Source of the DNA: an uncultured Raoultella sp. | GTDB taxonomy: Bacteria > Pseudomonadota > Gammaproteobacteria > Enterobacterales > Enterobacteriaceae | Reading direction: 5' to 3' | NCBI GenBank assembly: GCA_900759445.1 | Contig: CAAEVH010000010.1 | Location: forward strand, 71,337 to 135,336 | DNA: 64,000 nucleotides | Shown here: positions 41,505-50,858 of the stretch, piece by piece | How positions within the stretch are numbered: the stretch's first letter is position 1 | Layout of the letters: each line of letters begins with the position of its first letter | Program-made: the position numbers and the translations under genes | Notes under the pieces: generated by a model | Seen by the model: only the letters and a program-made list of their open reading frames with translations | Database searches by the model: none | Told to the model about the DNA's origin: nothing

Positions 41505-42602
41505 ATGCGTCGACTCTTTCTCTGTGCTGTCCCACTCGCGCTATTTTCCTCTTATGCCGTCGCGGTAGAGGTGGAAGTGCTGCAAACGAAACTCGATCAT
41601 CCGTGGTCGCTGGCGTTTTTACCCGACAATCGCGGTATGCTCATTACGCTTAAAGGCGGCCAGCTTCGACTTTGGCAGTCAGGGAAGGGGCTTTCCGACC
41701 CGCTGACCGGCGTACCCAAAGTCTGGGCGAATGGTCAGGGGGGATTGCTTGATGTGGCATTAGCACCGGATTTTAAACAATCCCGCCGGGTGTGGCTTAG
41801 CTTTGCTGAAGCTGACGGTGAAGGTAACGCCGGGACAGCGGTTGGTTACGGACGACTGAGCGACGATCTCAAACATCTGCAAGGGTTCCAGACCATTTTT
41901 CGCCAACAGCCGAAGCTCTCCAGCGGAAACCATTTTGGCGGACGTATGGTTTTTGATGGCAACGGTTATCTGTTTATTGGCCTTGGTGAAAACAATCAAC
42001 GTTCTACCGCACAGGATCTGGATAAGCTGCAGGGCAAGGTCGTACGACTGACCGATGAGGGAAAAATTCCGCCGGATAATCCGTTTGTGAAGAGGGCAGG
42101 AGCGCGGGCAGAGATTTGGTCATATGGTATCCGCAACCCGCAGGGGATGGCGATGAATCCCTGGAGCGATACGCTGTGGCTCAATGAGCATGGTCCACGC
42201 GGGGGCGATGAAATCAATATCCCGGAGAAAGGGAAAAACTACGGCTGGCCGCTTGCGACCTGGGGCGTTAACTACAGTGGTCTTAAAATTCCCGAAGCAA
42301 AAGGCCCAATTGTTGCTGGAACAGAGCAACCCATCTTTTACTGGGAAAAGTCACCGGCGGTCAGCGGAATGGCTTTTTATAATAGCGATACCTTCCCACA
42401 GTGGCGGCAGAAGTTATTCATTGGCGCGTTGAAAGATAAAGAAGTGATCGTGCTGAGCGTCAAAGGGAATGCCGTCACCGAAGAGGGTCGTCTGTTGCAG
42501 GAAAGGGGACAGCGGATCCGTGATGTGCGCGTCGGACCAGACGGGTACTTATACGTACTAACCGACGAGTCCGACGGGGAATTACTGAAAGTGAGTCCCT
42601 GA
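41505..42602 (+). CDS. yliI: PQQ-dependent aldose sugar dehydrogenase YliI
   Basis: This 365-residue periplasmic soluble glucose-dehydrogenase-like protein has a six-blade beta-propeller. The signal peptide is MRRLFLCAVPLALFSSYAVA. Catalytic His is in LDHPWSLAFLPD near 30; PQQ and calcium sites lie in GGLLDVALAPDF, NHFGGRMVFDG and NEHGPRGGDEIN. E. coli Asd oxidises aldoses with pyrroloquinoline quinone. E. coli cannot make PQQ, and no pqq genes are in the window, so its cofactor source is an open question. The ATG follows AAGGAGG. Confidence 0.94.
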   Translation: MRRLFLCAVPLALFSSYAVAVEVEVLQTKLDHPWSLAFLPDNRGMLITLKGGQLRLWQSGKGLSDPLTGVPKVWANGQGGLLDVALAPDFKQSRRVWLSFAEADGEGNAGTAVGYGRLSDDLKHLQGFQTIFRQQPKLSSGNHFGGRMVFDGNGYLFIGLGENNQRSTAQDLDKLQGKVVRLTDEGKIPPDNPFVKRAGARAEIWSYGIRNPQGMAMNPWSDTLWLNEHGPRGGDEINIPEKGKNYGWPLATWGVNYSGLKIPEAKGPIVAGTEQPIFYWEKSPAVSGMAFYNSDTFPQWRQKLFIGALKDKEVIVLSVKGNAVTEEGRLLQERGQRIRDVRVGPDGYLYVLTDESDGELLKVSP

Positions 42603-42607
42603 TTTAG

Positions 42608-43234
42608 TTAGCTGACCGGGATCATCACGACTTTTTGAAACGCCGGACGTTCGGTCAGTTGCTGATACCAGTGCTCCAGATGTGGGCGCGGGGTCCAGCT
42701 CAGGCCAACGTTGAACAGGTTATAGATAAACGGCGCAACGGCGATATCGGCAGTGCCAAATTCAGCCCCGGAGAACCATGGCTGGTCCGCCAGCGCGTTA
42801 TCCAGAATAGCAAACAGGTTATCGCACACCTGACTACCCGCCTCGATTGCCGCCATATCGCGTTTCTCGGCAGGGGTTCTGACCAGGCCAAACAAGATAA
42901 CCCGATGCGCAGGACTTAGCGTCTGGTTTGCCCAGTCCATCCATTTTTCACCGACGGCGCGCGCGGCCGGGGCGTCAATCCACAAACGCTTTTGTCCGTA
43001 CTGAGCTGCCAGATAGCGGACAATGGTATTGGATTCCCATAGAACAACGTCCGTTTCATCATCGCGTAGCAGCGGGACCAGTCCGTTCGGGTTGAGTGCC
43101 AGATAGTCGGCATCGCGGTTACCGCCATGCTGTCCGCCCGCCAGAATTTGGTTATACGGCAGTTCCAGTTCCTCGAGCGTCCACAATACTTTTTTTACGT
43201 TGGTCGAGTTATTGCGACCCCACAGTGTAATCAT
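42608..43234 (-). CDS. gstB: Glutathione S-transferase GstB
   Basis: This 208-residue protein has an N-terminal thioredoxin-like domain ([20 protein letters not shown], residues 1-80) and an all-helical C-terminal domain. The NxxNVKK segment includes the likely glutathione-activating residues of this class. In E. coli it dehalogenates bromoacetate. Its stop is only six bases from the yliI stop, a tight convergent end. The start faces the dacC control region. Confidence 0.95.
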   Translation of the reverse strand: MITLWGRNNSTNVKKVLWTLEELELPYNQILAGGQHGGNRDADYLALNPNGLVPLLRDDETDVVLWESNTIVRYLAAQYGQKRLWIDAPAARAVGEKWMDWANQTLSPAHRVILFGLVRTPAEKRDMAAIEAGSQVCDNLFAILDNALADQPWFSGAEFGTADIAVAPFIYNLFNVGLSWTPRPHLEHWYQQLTERPAFQKVVMIPVS

Positions 43235-43562
43235 AGTAACCCCGCAAATTAATTGAGCAGCTTTATGGCTGCAGATGCCATCTGACTAGCCCACATGGTG
43301 GGGTAAACCTAATATTTACGCAACAAAGTCTAAAAAAATCGTGCCAGGAGCAGCGCAGCGCGGTGTTATTGCATAAACTTTAAAAACTTTACCAACTTAC
43401 GGTTTCTTTAAGCTCGTTAGTGCGTTATTACTCACCGCACTTATTTTACACGTCATCCATCAGACCTTTTCTGCATGGGTTGGCCAGGGTCGCCTGGCTG
43501 GTTTTGTGTAAACACGGTGTGGTATGACGTGGTTTTTTGGAATGGATACTCGGGTGGCATTT
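43235..43562. other. gstB-dacC divergent control region
   Basis: These 328 bases contain the divergent promoters. The dacC leader is long, and a short open frame (from 43524) runs into dacC without an independent ribosome-binding site. In E. coli BolA is reported to act on dacC; I cannot identify a specific site. Confidence 0.5.
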
Positions 43563-44765
43563 ATGACGCAATACTTCTCTTCACTTCGCAGCTTTGCTGC
43601 AGGTTCTGCACTCTTAATCCTTTTGGCGCCGAGCGTACAGGCGGCGGAGCAACCAACGGCCCCACCGAGCGTCGACGCGCGCGCGTGGATCCTAATGGAT
43701 TACGCCAGCGGTAAGGTGCTGGCGGAAGGTAATGCTGATGAGAAACTGGATCCTGCCAGTCTGACCAAGATCATGACCAGCTATGTGGTCGGTCAGGCGC
43801 TGAAGGCCGGGAAAATTAACCTCAACGATATGGTCACCGTGGGCAAAGACGCCTGGGCGACAGGTAATCCGGCCCTGCGCGGTTCGTCGGTTATGTTCCT
43901 CAAGCCCGGCGATCAGGTTGCAGTGTCCGATCTGAACAAAGGCGTTATCATCCAGTCTGGTAACGATGCCTGTATCGCCCTGGCTGATTACGTTGCCGGC
44001 AGCCAGGAATCCTTCATTGGTCTGATGAACGGCTACGCGAAAAAACTGGGGCTGACCAATACCACTTTCCAGACCGTGCATGGCCTGGATGCGGCAGGAC
44101 AGTTCAGTACCGCACGTGATATGGCCCTGCTCGGGAAGGCGCTAATCCACGATGTACCGGAAGAGTACGCTATCCACAAAGAGAAAGAATTTACCTTTAA
44201 TAAAATCCGCCAGCCGAACCGCAACCGTTTGTTGTGGAGCACCAACCTGAACGTGGATGGTATGAAAACCGGTACTACGGCCGGGGCGGGATACAACCTG
44301 GTCGCTTCTGCGACCCAGGGGGATATGCGCCTGATCTCCGTGGTGTTGGGGGCGAAAACCGACCGCATTCGTTTTAATGAGTCAGAAAAGCTGCTGACCT
44401 GGGGCTTCCGCTTCTTTGAAACCGTTACGCCGATTAAACCGGATGCCACTTTCGTGACGCAGCGCGTCTGGTTTGGCGATAAGAGTGAAGTTAATTTGGG
44501 CGCCGGAGAAGCGGGCTCGGTGACTATCCCGCGTGGTCAGCTCAAAAACCTGAAGGCCAGCTTTACCCTGACCGAACCACAGTTAACCGCGCCGCTGAAG
44601 AAAGGCCAGGTTGTGGGGACTATCGACTTCCAGTTGAACGGGAAATCCATCGAGCAGCGTCCACTGATGGTGATGGAGGCCGTGGAAGAGGGGGGATTCT
44701 TTAGTCGCATGTGGGACTTTGTGATGATGAAATTCCACCAGTGGTTTGGCGGCTGGTTCTCTTAA
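43563..44765 (+). CDS. dacC: D-alanyl-D-alanine carboxypeptidase DacC (PBP6)
   Basis: This 400-residue low-molecular-weight penicillin-binding protein removes the terminal D-Ala from stem pentapeptides. The signal peptide ends near SVQAAEQ. It has SLTK with active S66 and K69, SGN in VIIQSGNDA, and KTG in [13 protein letters not shown]-terminal amphipathic helix ([19 protein letters not shown]) anchors it to the membrane. I chose the ATG at 43563 (MTQYFSS), matching E. coli. A REP element follows. Confidence 0.97.
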   Translation: MTQYFSSLRSFAAGSALLILLAPSVQAAEQPTAPPSVDARAWILMDYASGKVLAEGNADEKLDPASLTKIMTSYVVGQALKAGKINLNDMVTVGKDAWATGNPALRGSSVMFLKPGDQVAVSDLNKGVIIQSGNDACIALADYVAGSQESFIGLMNGYAKKLGLTNTTFQTVHGLDAAGQFSTARDMALLGKALIHDVPEEYAIHKEKEFTFNKIRQPNRNRLLWSTNLNVDGMKTGTTAGAGYNLVASATQGDMRLISVVLGAKTDRIRFNESEKLLTWGFRFFETVTPIKPDATFVTQRVWFGDKSEVNLGAGEAGSVTIPRGQLKNLKASFTLTEPQLTAPLKKGQVVGTIDFQLNGKSIEQRPLMVMEAVEEGGFFSRMWDFVMMKFHQWFGGWFS

Positions 44766-44775
44766 GCTTAGCGTT

Positions 44776-44803
44776 TGCCGGATGACGCTATCGCCATCCG
44801 GCA
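44776..44803. repeat. REP palindrome between dacC and deoR
   Basis: TGCCGGATG (44776-44784) pairs with CATCCGGCA (44795-44803). This is a standard REP unit in a convergent gap. Confidence 0.8.
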
Positions 44804-44810
44804 GTATCGC

Positions 44811-45569
44811 TTAATACATCAGCTTAATACGTTGCGCTTTCGCGTACTCAATAAACGCCTCATCAGGACGGCTATCGCTGACGATGGTATTAAAGCGTTT
44901 TACTTCACCCATGCGCGCAGGACGCACCTTACCAAATTTGCTGTGATCGACCACCAGCACGTGATGCTGCGCCATCGACATCGCCCAGTGTTTCACCGGT
45001 AGCTCTTCCAGGTTAAAACAGGTCGCGCCTTTCTCAATATGAATGCCAGCTGCGGAATAAAAAGCGATATCCGGGCACAGGTTGTTCAGCGTTTCCTGGA
45101 AATCAAGCGGTTTGAAAATTGCGTTGCTGGCATGGAATTCGCCACCACACAGAATGACGCGGCACTGCGGTTTTTCCTGTAGCACCAGAAACGTATTCAG
45201 CGAGTAGCAGATTGCGGTGAAAGGCAATTCATTGTCGATAGCCTCAATGATCCACGGCGTGGTGGTACCACAGTCGAAAAAGATAGTCTGGTGTGCCTGC
45301 ACGAGGCTTGCCGCCATCTGGGCGGCACGGCGCTTTTCATCAACCAGTCGGGATTTTTGATCGCTGATTAAATAGTGATTGGCGCTGCGGGGTTCCAGAA
45401 CAATATAGCCCCCGAGCAAGACGACGGGAGCATCGTGATTATTCAGGTCGCGACGAATGGTCATCTCAGATACGCCCAGCAGCGTCGCGGCTTCTTTGAG
45501 GTGTAATTTATCGCTGCGTTTCAGCGCCTGCAGTAATTGACCAATACGCTCGTCGCGTCGAGTTTCCAT
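44811..45569 (-). CDS. deoR: Deoxyribonucleoside regulator DeoR
   Basis: This 252-residue repressor controls deoCABD, nupG and tsx and responds to deoxyribose-5-phosphate. The N-terminal winged helix has the signature LKEAATLLGVSEMTIRRDLN near residues 22-41. The DeoR C-terminal sensor domain contains the FFDCGTTTPWI phosphosugar loop near 95 and AAGIHIEKGAT. None of its target genes is in this window. Confidence 0.97.
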   Translation of the reverse strand: METRRDERIGQLLQALKRSDKLHLKEAATLLGVSEMTIRRDLNNHDAPVVLLGGYIVLEPRSANHYLISDQKSRLVDEKRRAAQMAASLVQAHQTIFFDCGTTTPWIIEAIDNELPFTAICYSLNTFLVLQEKPQCRVILCGGEFHASNAIFKPLDFQETLNNLCPDIAFYSAAGIHIEKGATCFNLEELPVKHWAMSMAQHHVLVVDHSKFGKVRPARMGEVKRFNTIVSDSRPDEAFIEYAKAQRIKLMY

Positions 45570-45633
45570 AGTTCCCCTGGAGAGTAGAATAAGTGCTCAG
45601 TATCGCGCTTAATACTACTCTTTTTACCGTGGG

Positions 45634-46242
45634 TTAGTCACGCACCCAGCCTTTACGGATGGGCAGAGCGAAGCAGGCGCGATAGCCATTTTGCAAGCCG
45701 AGGTACAGGGGCGTGCCAAACCGCTGCCAGATCATCTGGGCGCTCAGGCAGCCAATCAGTCCGGCGAGTAATCCTCCCAGCATATCCAGCGGCCAGTGTA
45801 CGCCAAGGTAGACCCGCGACCAGGCAATCGCCACAGCAACGACCATCAGCAGAGCGCCCGTCCACAGGCGATGCCAGAACAGGAAAGCCAGTGCAAAGGT
45901 AAAGATAACCGTACCGTGATCGCTCGGGAAAGAGTCATCCGCCGCATGATGCAGGAAGTTGTAACCGATGTGGTTAACAAACGGACGATCGTGAGGGAAC
46001 AGATGCCCCATCAGCCATGAAATCGTCAGACCGACGATCAGCGCAATCGCCATTTTTATAACTAACTGGCGCTGGAGAGTAACCTGGGCCCGCGGCCCCC
46101 AAAGCCAAAGCACAACGGCTAATAGCGGTACGATGTTAATCAGGTCTTTGGCAATAAAAATGGCAAGCGATATCATCCATTGCGCAGAGTCCGGCGTGGC
46201 ATTGATGAGATAAAAAAGTGAGTTGTTCAGATTTTCCAGCAT
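45634..46242 (-). CDS. ybjG: Undecaprenyl-diphosphate phosphatase YbjG (PAP2 type)
   Basis: This 202-residue inner-membrane phosphatase recycles undecaprenyl pyrophosphate for cell-wall and O-antigen synthesis. PAP2 motifs are KDLINIVPL and HLFPHDRPF, then SFPSDHGTVIFT (motif 2) and SRVYLGVHWPLDMLGG (motif 3, catalytic His). It has six helices. It is slightly longer than the E. coli protein (198). A BasR/PmrA-type box lies upstream, fitting known induction by polymyxin/Fe signals. Confidence 0.95.
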   Translation of the reverse strand: MLENLNNSLFYLINATPDSAQWMISLAIFIAKDLINIVPLLAVVLWLWGPRAQVTLQRQLVIKMAIALIVGLTISWLMGHLFPHDRPFVNHIGYNFLHHAADDSFPSDHGTVIFTFALAFLFWHRLWTGALLMVVAVAIAWSRVYLGVHWPLDMLGGLLAGLIGCLSAQMIWQRFGTPLYLGLQNGYRACFALPIRKGWVRD

Positions 46243-46396
46243 AACGTCCAGACTCAGTGTAATCGTTAAAAAGGCCCAAGAGGGGAGAGCATAAAATTGC
46301 TTTCACGGGATAAAAAGCGGTCTTGTCTTATTTGTCTGTTAAATGACTATTTTTCAGACAATTAATGAGACTTATTGAACATGATAGCGGCCTCAA

Positions 46397-46413
46397 CTTA
46401 AATTAACCTTAAC
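46397..46413 (-). promoter_or_regulatory. BasR (PmrA) box upstream of ybjG
   Basis: On the minus strand GTTAAGGTTAATTTAAG fits two hexamers TTAAG-type with a 5-base spacer, the PmrA consensus. It lies 155 bases upstream of ybjG and within the mdfA divergent region. PmrA/BasR control of ybjG is established in E. coli; the distance is somewhat long. Confidence 0.6.
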
Positions 46414-46539
46414 GCAAAATGTTCCTGAGCAAATGAGTGTAAAAATGTGCGCAATTTGCTTTCAAATCACATAATTCACTATCACCAGTACGGCGCATTT
46501 ATTACACTTTGCGCGATTTTTCTATAGTTAAGAGACTGC

Positions 46540-47772
46540 ATGCAGAACCGTTTATCTTCAGGCGCCCGTTTGGGGCGTCAGGCATTACTTTTCCCTCTCT
46601 GTCTGGTGCTTTACGAATTCTCTACTTATATCGGCAACGATATGATCCAGCCCGGAATGTTGGCGGTGGTGGAGCAATATAATGCCGGATTAGATTGGGT
46701 GCCCACATCCATGACCGCCTATCTGGCTGGCGGCATGTTTTTGCAGTGGTTATTAGGACCGCTGTCGGATCGAATTGGACGTCGCCCGGTGATGTTAACC
46801 GGCGTGCTCTGGTTCATTGTGACCTGCCTTGCAACCCTGCTTGCGCAGAATATTGAGCAATTTACCTTCCTGCGTTTTTTACAAGGGATAAGCCTGTGCT
46901 TTATTGGCGCGGTGGGTTACGCCGCAATTCAGGAATCCTTTGAAGAAGCGGTGTGCATAAAAATTACCGCGCTGATGGCAAACGTAGCGTTGATTGCGCC
47001 CCTGCTGGGGCCGTTGGTCGGCGCAGCCTGGGTACATGTTCTGCCGTGGGAAGGGATGTTTATCCTGTTTGCCGCCCTGGCCGCCATCTCTTTTTTTGGT
47101 CTGCAACGCGCGATGCCGGAGACGGCAACCCGGCTTGGTGAAAAGCTGTCGATTAAAGAGCTGGGCAAAGATTATAGGCTGGTGCTGAGGAACGTGCGCT
47201 TTGTTGCAGGCGCGCTGGCATTGGGTTTTGTCAGCCTGCCGTTACTGGCGTGGATTGCGCAGTCCCCGATTATTATCATCAGCGGTGAACATCTCAGCAG
47301 CTACGAATATGGCCTGTTGCAGGTGCCGATTTTTGGCGCGTTGATTGCCGGTAACCTGGTACTGGCGCGCCTGACCTCGCGAAAAACCGTACGTTCGCTG
47401 ATTATCATGGGCGGCTGGCCAATCGCCGTCGGGCTGGTGATTGCCGCTGCGGCCACGGTGGTGTCATCCCATGCGTATCTATGGATGACGGCGGGTTTAA
47501 GCATCTATGCGTTTGGTATTGGCGTGGCGAATGCTGGACTGGTACGTCTCACGCTGTTTGCCAGTGAAATGAGTAAGGGCACGGTTTCTGCCGCCATGGG
47601 TATGTTGCAGATGCTGATTTTTACCGTCGGTATTGAGCTGAGTAAACACGCTTATCTGCTCGGAGGAAACGGCTTGTTCAGCCTGTTCAATCTGGCAAGC
47701 GGCGTACTGTGGGTGATTCTGATGGTTATCTTCCTGAAAGATAAACGGGTAGGGGATTCACGGGAAGGTTAA
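46540..47772 (+). CDS. mdfA: Multidrug/H+ antiporter MdfA (Cmr)
   Basis: This 410-residue major facilitator antiporter has 12 helices and exports a wide range of cationic and neutral drugs, including chloramphenicol. The essential membrane acid E26 is in [13 protein letters not shown]. Motif A is [12 protein letters not shown] near residue 72, and motif C-like GPLVGAAW lies in helix 5. It also gives alkali and Na/K tolerance in E. coli. The length equals the E. coli protein. It is a native core gene, not an acquired resistance gene. Confidence 0.97.
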   Translation: MQNRLSSGARLGRQALLFPLCLVLYEFSTYIGNDMIQPGMLAVVEQYNAGLDWVPTSMTAYLAGGMFLQWLLGPLSDRIGRRPVMLTGVLWFIVTCLATLLAQNIEQFTFLRFLQGISLCFIGAVGYAAIQESFEEAVCIKITALMANVALIAPLLGPLVGAAWVHVLPWEGMFILFAALAAISFFGLQRAMPETATRLGEKLSIKELGKDYRLVLRNVRFVAGALALGFVSLPLLAWIAQSPIIIISGEHLSSYEYGLLQVPIFGALIAGNLVLARLTSRKTVRSLIIMGGWPIAVGLVIAAAATVVSSHAYLWMTAGLSIYAFGIGVANAGLVRLTLFASEMSKGTVSAAMGMLQMLIFTVGIELSKHAYLLGGNGLFSLFNLASGVLWVILMVIFLKDKRVGDSREG

Positions 47773-47800
47773 AGCCCGGTTGCCCGGGCCAGGCAAAAAC

Positions 47801-48082
47801 TTAGTGGTGATCGTCAATCTGGTGTTCGATGATCATTCCTTCACCGACGCTTGCAACATGTCGCGCATAAGGATGTGCGCGATAGACAGGCGCCGGGGCA
47901 GGCGCCGGAGCAACATACACCGTTTGTGGCGCTGTGGTAACGCTCACCGCCTGCGGAACGCTGACGGAAGAGGGCACTACCACCACCTTATAACCGCTTG
48001 GTACATCAACGGTAACGCTTTGCGCAAATGTTGTCCCCGCAAAACCCAGTAACAATGTCGCTATCAGTACACTTTTCTTCAT
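47801..48082 (-). CDS. ybjH: YbjH, small secreted protein of unknown function
   Basis: This 93-residue protein has a signal peptide (MKKSVLIATLLLGFAGTTFA) and a mature chain rich in Val, Ala and Pro (VAPAPAPAPVYRAHPYARHV). It ends in His/Asp-rich HQIDDHH, which might bind metal. Function unknown. Converges on mdfA with a 28-base gap. Confidence 0.88.
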   Translation of the reverse strand: MKKSVLIATLLLGFAGTTFAQSVTVDVPSGYKVVVVPSSVSVPQAVSVTTAPQTVYVAPAPAPAPVYRAHPYARHVASVGEGMIIEHQIDDHH

Positions 48083-48188
48083 AATCCGCTCGTCTGAATA
48101 TTCACTGGAGGTAATAATCCAGCGGGTTAATTTGAGGCGGATTATGAATAGATCATGCCATCATTTTGTTGCCGTCTGTGCTGAGGCG

Positions 48189-49004
48189 TTATTGCGTAAA
48201 CGGTGCTTCATTCTTTAACACGCGGTCGATAATATCCAGCACGCCCTCTTCGTTGTTCGACCCTGCGCGATATTTTGCCGCCTGGATAACCGGCTCATGG
48301 GCGTTCGCCATTGCAAAACTAAATCCTGCCTGACGCAGCATCTCAATATCATTGCCGCCATCGCCAAACACAACAACCTCATCGTCGGTAATATTCCAGC
48401 GTTGTTGCAGCAGACGCAGCCCGTTTGCCTTATGCACACCGGGTATAATTAAATCGATGCTGCCGTAGCCGGTATGTACCGGCACCATAATGTCGCCAAT
48501 CGCCTCATGGAGGTCAGCCTGCACCTGGGGGATACGATCGTCTGAAATATTTAGCCCGAACTTGAAGAAAATGTCGTTGAGGTTGTCAAAATTATCCACA
48601 AATTCAAGACGATGATAATACATGGCGGAAACCGTCTTATGCTCATCGCTGTACCGCTTCAGGGTATAGGCGCTATTTTTACCGCAGGCGATAATGTCGA
48701 TGTCCGTACGTGTCAGCAGATGTTCCACAATGGCCTGGAAATCGTCTTTTCCCAGCTCGCCGTTAAAGACATCTTCCCCTTCACTGACCACCCATCCGCC
48801 GTTTTCGGCGACAAATGAGATTTCACTGGCCAGTTCAGGGAAAAAGGAGATGAGCTGGTAATACTGGTTGCCGCTGGCGACCACAAAGCGGATCCCTTGT
48901 TCTTTCATCTGGCGATATTGCGCCATAAAGCGCTCACGATTATAGGTTTTTTGGTCGCTTAAAAATGTGCCGTCCATGTCGACTGCAATCAGTTTGATAC
49001 GCAT
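48189..49004 (-). CDS. ybjI: HAD-family flavin/sugar phosphatase YbjI
   Basis: This 271-residue Cof-type HAD phosphatase has motif I AVDMDGTFLSD (nucleophile D9, D11), motif [11 protein letters not shown], a C2B cap and VVFGDGGNDIEM near residue 220. The E. coli enzyme dephosphorylates FMN and erythrose-4-phosphate in vitro. It is a paralogue of YbiV at 24803-25618, with the same length and aligned motifs. Its ATG overlaps the ybjJ stop (TAATG). Confidence 0.93.
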   Translation of the reverse strand: MRIKLIAVDMDGTFLSDQKTYNRERFMAQYRQMKEQGIRFVVASGNQYYQLISFFPELASEISFVAENGGWVVSEGEDVFNGELGKDDFQAIVEHLLTRTDIDIIACGKNSAYTLKRYSDEHKTVSAMYYHRLEFVDNFDNLNDIFFKFGLNISDDRIPQVQADLHEAIGDIMVPVHTGYGSIDLIIPGVHKANGLRLLQQRWNITDDEVVVFGDGGNDIEMLRQAGFSFAMANAHEPVIQAAKYRAGSNNEEGVLDIIDRVLKNEAPFTQ

Positions 49005-50212
49005 TAGCTGTTCTCCATCACAGTGGTGTTTTTGAGATCCGGTTTTGCCACCGCTTTCGCGACGATGGCGGCGACAAGCACCAGCGCCAGCACCACCAGC
49101 ATAGCGCTACGCAGGCCGTAGTGTTCACCCAGGTAGCCCAGCAGCGGTGGTCCAACCAGGAATGCCAGATAGCCGGTAGTGGCGACAACGCTGACGCGGG
49201 TTGGCGCATCGGGGCCGGTGTCGCTGGCAGCCGAAATGGTCAGTGGGAAGCCCAGTGATGCGCCGAGTCCCCACAGAATAACGGAAACACCCGCCACCCA
49301 AGTGCTGTCGACAAAAATAATCAGGCTAATCCCAAGAGCCCCCATAAGCGCACTGGCGCGCACTACCGCGACGCGGCTGTAGCGGTCGATGAACCAGCCG
49401 CCGGTAAATCGTCCAACGGTCATGCCCAGCGTAAATCCGGCATAAATCAGCGAGCCTGATGTCGGGCTAAATCCATGTCCGTCCACCATCAGCAGCGGAA
49501 GCCAGTCGTTGGCGGAACCTTCAGCAAATGCCATTGCGAGCACCACGACGCCAATCAGCAATAGCTGAATATCGCGATAAAAAGGCAGTCCTTTTTCGCC
49601 GGAGTGAGACCCGTCAGCGGCATTTTTACCCGTGCCGTCAGGAATGGCTTTGATGGCGATGAAGATAGGGGTGATTGCCACCATCGCCGCCAGCAAGATA
49701 TGCGCGGTCGCCGGTACGCTGAAGGCGGTAAGCATCATCCCGACTCCGGCACCCGCTAGCGTTCCCAGGCTGTAAAAACCGTGCATCATCGGCAGTACGG
49801 TTTTATTCATTTCGCGCTCAACAGCCGCACCTTCGACGTTGATGGCAACTTCTGCTGCGCCAAAGCTGGCGCCGAACACGCCCAGACCAAATGCGAAAAG
49901 CCATGCGGAATGCAGCCAGAGCGCCACGCTGAGGATTGCCATTCCGAGGACTGCGCAAGACATGGTGGTGCGGATCACTTTACGCGTGCCAAATCGTTTC
50001 ACCAGCCAGGCCGAACAAAGAATGCCACTCATCGAACCAATTGAAAGTCCAAACAGCACCGCGCCCATTTCGGCGGTTGAGATGGAGAGGATATCTCTGA
50101 TGGCAGGGGTACGCGTTGCCCAGGAAGCCATTAATAATCCTGGTAAAAAGAAGAACGTGAACAGTGCCCAGGTGCGACGTCTTAAGGCTTTGCGTGATGA
50201 GATGCCAGTCAT
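49004..50212 (-). CDS. ybjJ: Major facilitator transporter YbjJ
   Basis: This 402-residue membrane protein has 12 helices of the fucose-permease-like MFS group. It has [24 protein letters not shown] (motif A region) and [16 protein letters not shown] in the second half. The substrate is unknown. It is first in a ybjJ-ybjI operon and divergent from rcdA across a 20-bp palindromic operator, so RcdA may control it. Confidence 0.9.
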   Translation of the reverse strand: MTGISSRKALRRRTWALFTFFFLPGLLMASWATRTPAIRDILSISTAEMGAVLFGLSIGSMSGILCSAWLVKRFGTRKVIRTTMSCAVLGMAILSVALWLHSAWLFAFGLGVFGASFGAAEVAINVEGAAVEREMNKTVLPMMHGFYSLGTLAGAGVGMMLTAFSVPATAHILLAAMVAITPIFIAIKAIPDGTGKNAADGSHSGEKGLPFYRDIQLLLIGVVVLAMAFAEGSANDWLPLLMVDGHGFSPTSGSLIYAGFTLGMTVGRFTGGWFIDRYSRVAVVRASALMGALGISLIIFVDSTWVAGVSVILWGLGASLGFPLTISAASDTGPDAPTRVSVVATTGYLAFLVGPPLLGYLGEHYGLRSAMLVVLALVLVAAIVAKAVAKPDLKNTTVMENS

Positions 50213-50257
50213 GAATTCGAGCCGAAGAAAAGAGGAAAGAAGACAACCTTAGCAAGG

Positions 50258-50277
50258 TTGTGTACATTTGTACACAA
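50258..50277. promoter_or_regulatory. Perfect 20-bp palindrome between ybjJ and rcdA
   Basis: TTGTGTACATTTGTACACAA is an inverted repeat of 9-bp arms around TT. It lies 20 bases upstream of the rcdA GTG and 45 bases from the ybjJ ATG. The length and symmetry suit a TetR dimer such as RcdA, and would allow autorepression plus control of ybjJI. Confidence 0.65.
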
Positions 50278-50297
50278 ATGCAAGAAGAGGTAATGCA

Positions 50298-50858
50298 GTG
50301 CGACGTGCGAACGATCCGCAACGGCGGGAAAAAATAGTTCAGGCGACTCTGGATGCGGTAATAGCCCACGGTATTCATGCGGTTACACATCGGAAGATTG
50401 CGACAATTGCTCAGGTGCCCTTGGGTTCTATGACCTATTACTTTTCGGGAATTGATGAGCTTTTAATGGAGGCGTTTGACCGTTTTACTGACAGGATGAT
50501 GCTGCAGTATCAGGCTTTTTTTGCCGACGTTGCGGATGCGTCGCAGGCTTGCCATGCGATTACCGATATGATTTACAGCTCCCAGGTCACGACACCCGAT
50601 AACATGGAACTCATGTATCAGCTGTATGCCTTCGCCAGCCGTAAACCGGCACTAAAAACGGTGATGCAAAACTGGATGTTACGCAGCCAACAAACGCTGG
50701 AGCAGTGGTTTGCTCCGGTTACGGCGCGGGCGCTGGATGCGTTTATTGAAGGGATGACGCTGCATTTTGTCACGGACAAAAAGCCGCTGCGGCGAGAAGA
50801 TATCTTGCTGATGGTGGAGCGTATTGCGGGGTTGCCCGCAACGGTCAGTTGTGCATAG
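50298..50858 (+). CDS. rcdA: TetR-family regulator RcdA (YbjK)
   Basis: This 186-residue TetR-family regulator has an HTH in [20 protein letters not shown] near residues 24-43 and the [10 protein letters not shown] that follows. In E. coli it activates csgD and stress genes. I chose the GTG at 50298 ([11 protein letters not shown]), with AAGAGG upstream; the ATG at 50268 lies inside the palindromic operator and is unlikely. The C-terminus is longer than in E. coli by about eight residues and runs 14 bases into the convergent dehydrogenase gene. Confidence 0.91.
   Translation: MRRANDPQRREKIVQATLDAVIAHGIHAVTHRKIATIAQVPLGSMTYYFSGIDELLMEAFDRFTDRMMLQYQAFFADVADASQACHAITDMIYSSQVTTPDNMELMYQLYAFASRKPALKTVMQNWMLRSQQTLEQWFAPVTARALDAFIEGMTLHFVTDKKPLRREDILLMVERIAGLPATVSCA

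Noticed and set aside
46540..47772. mdfA/cmr as an acquired chloramphenicol resistance gene
   Set aside because: It is a core gene at its standard chromosomal place with native neighbours.
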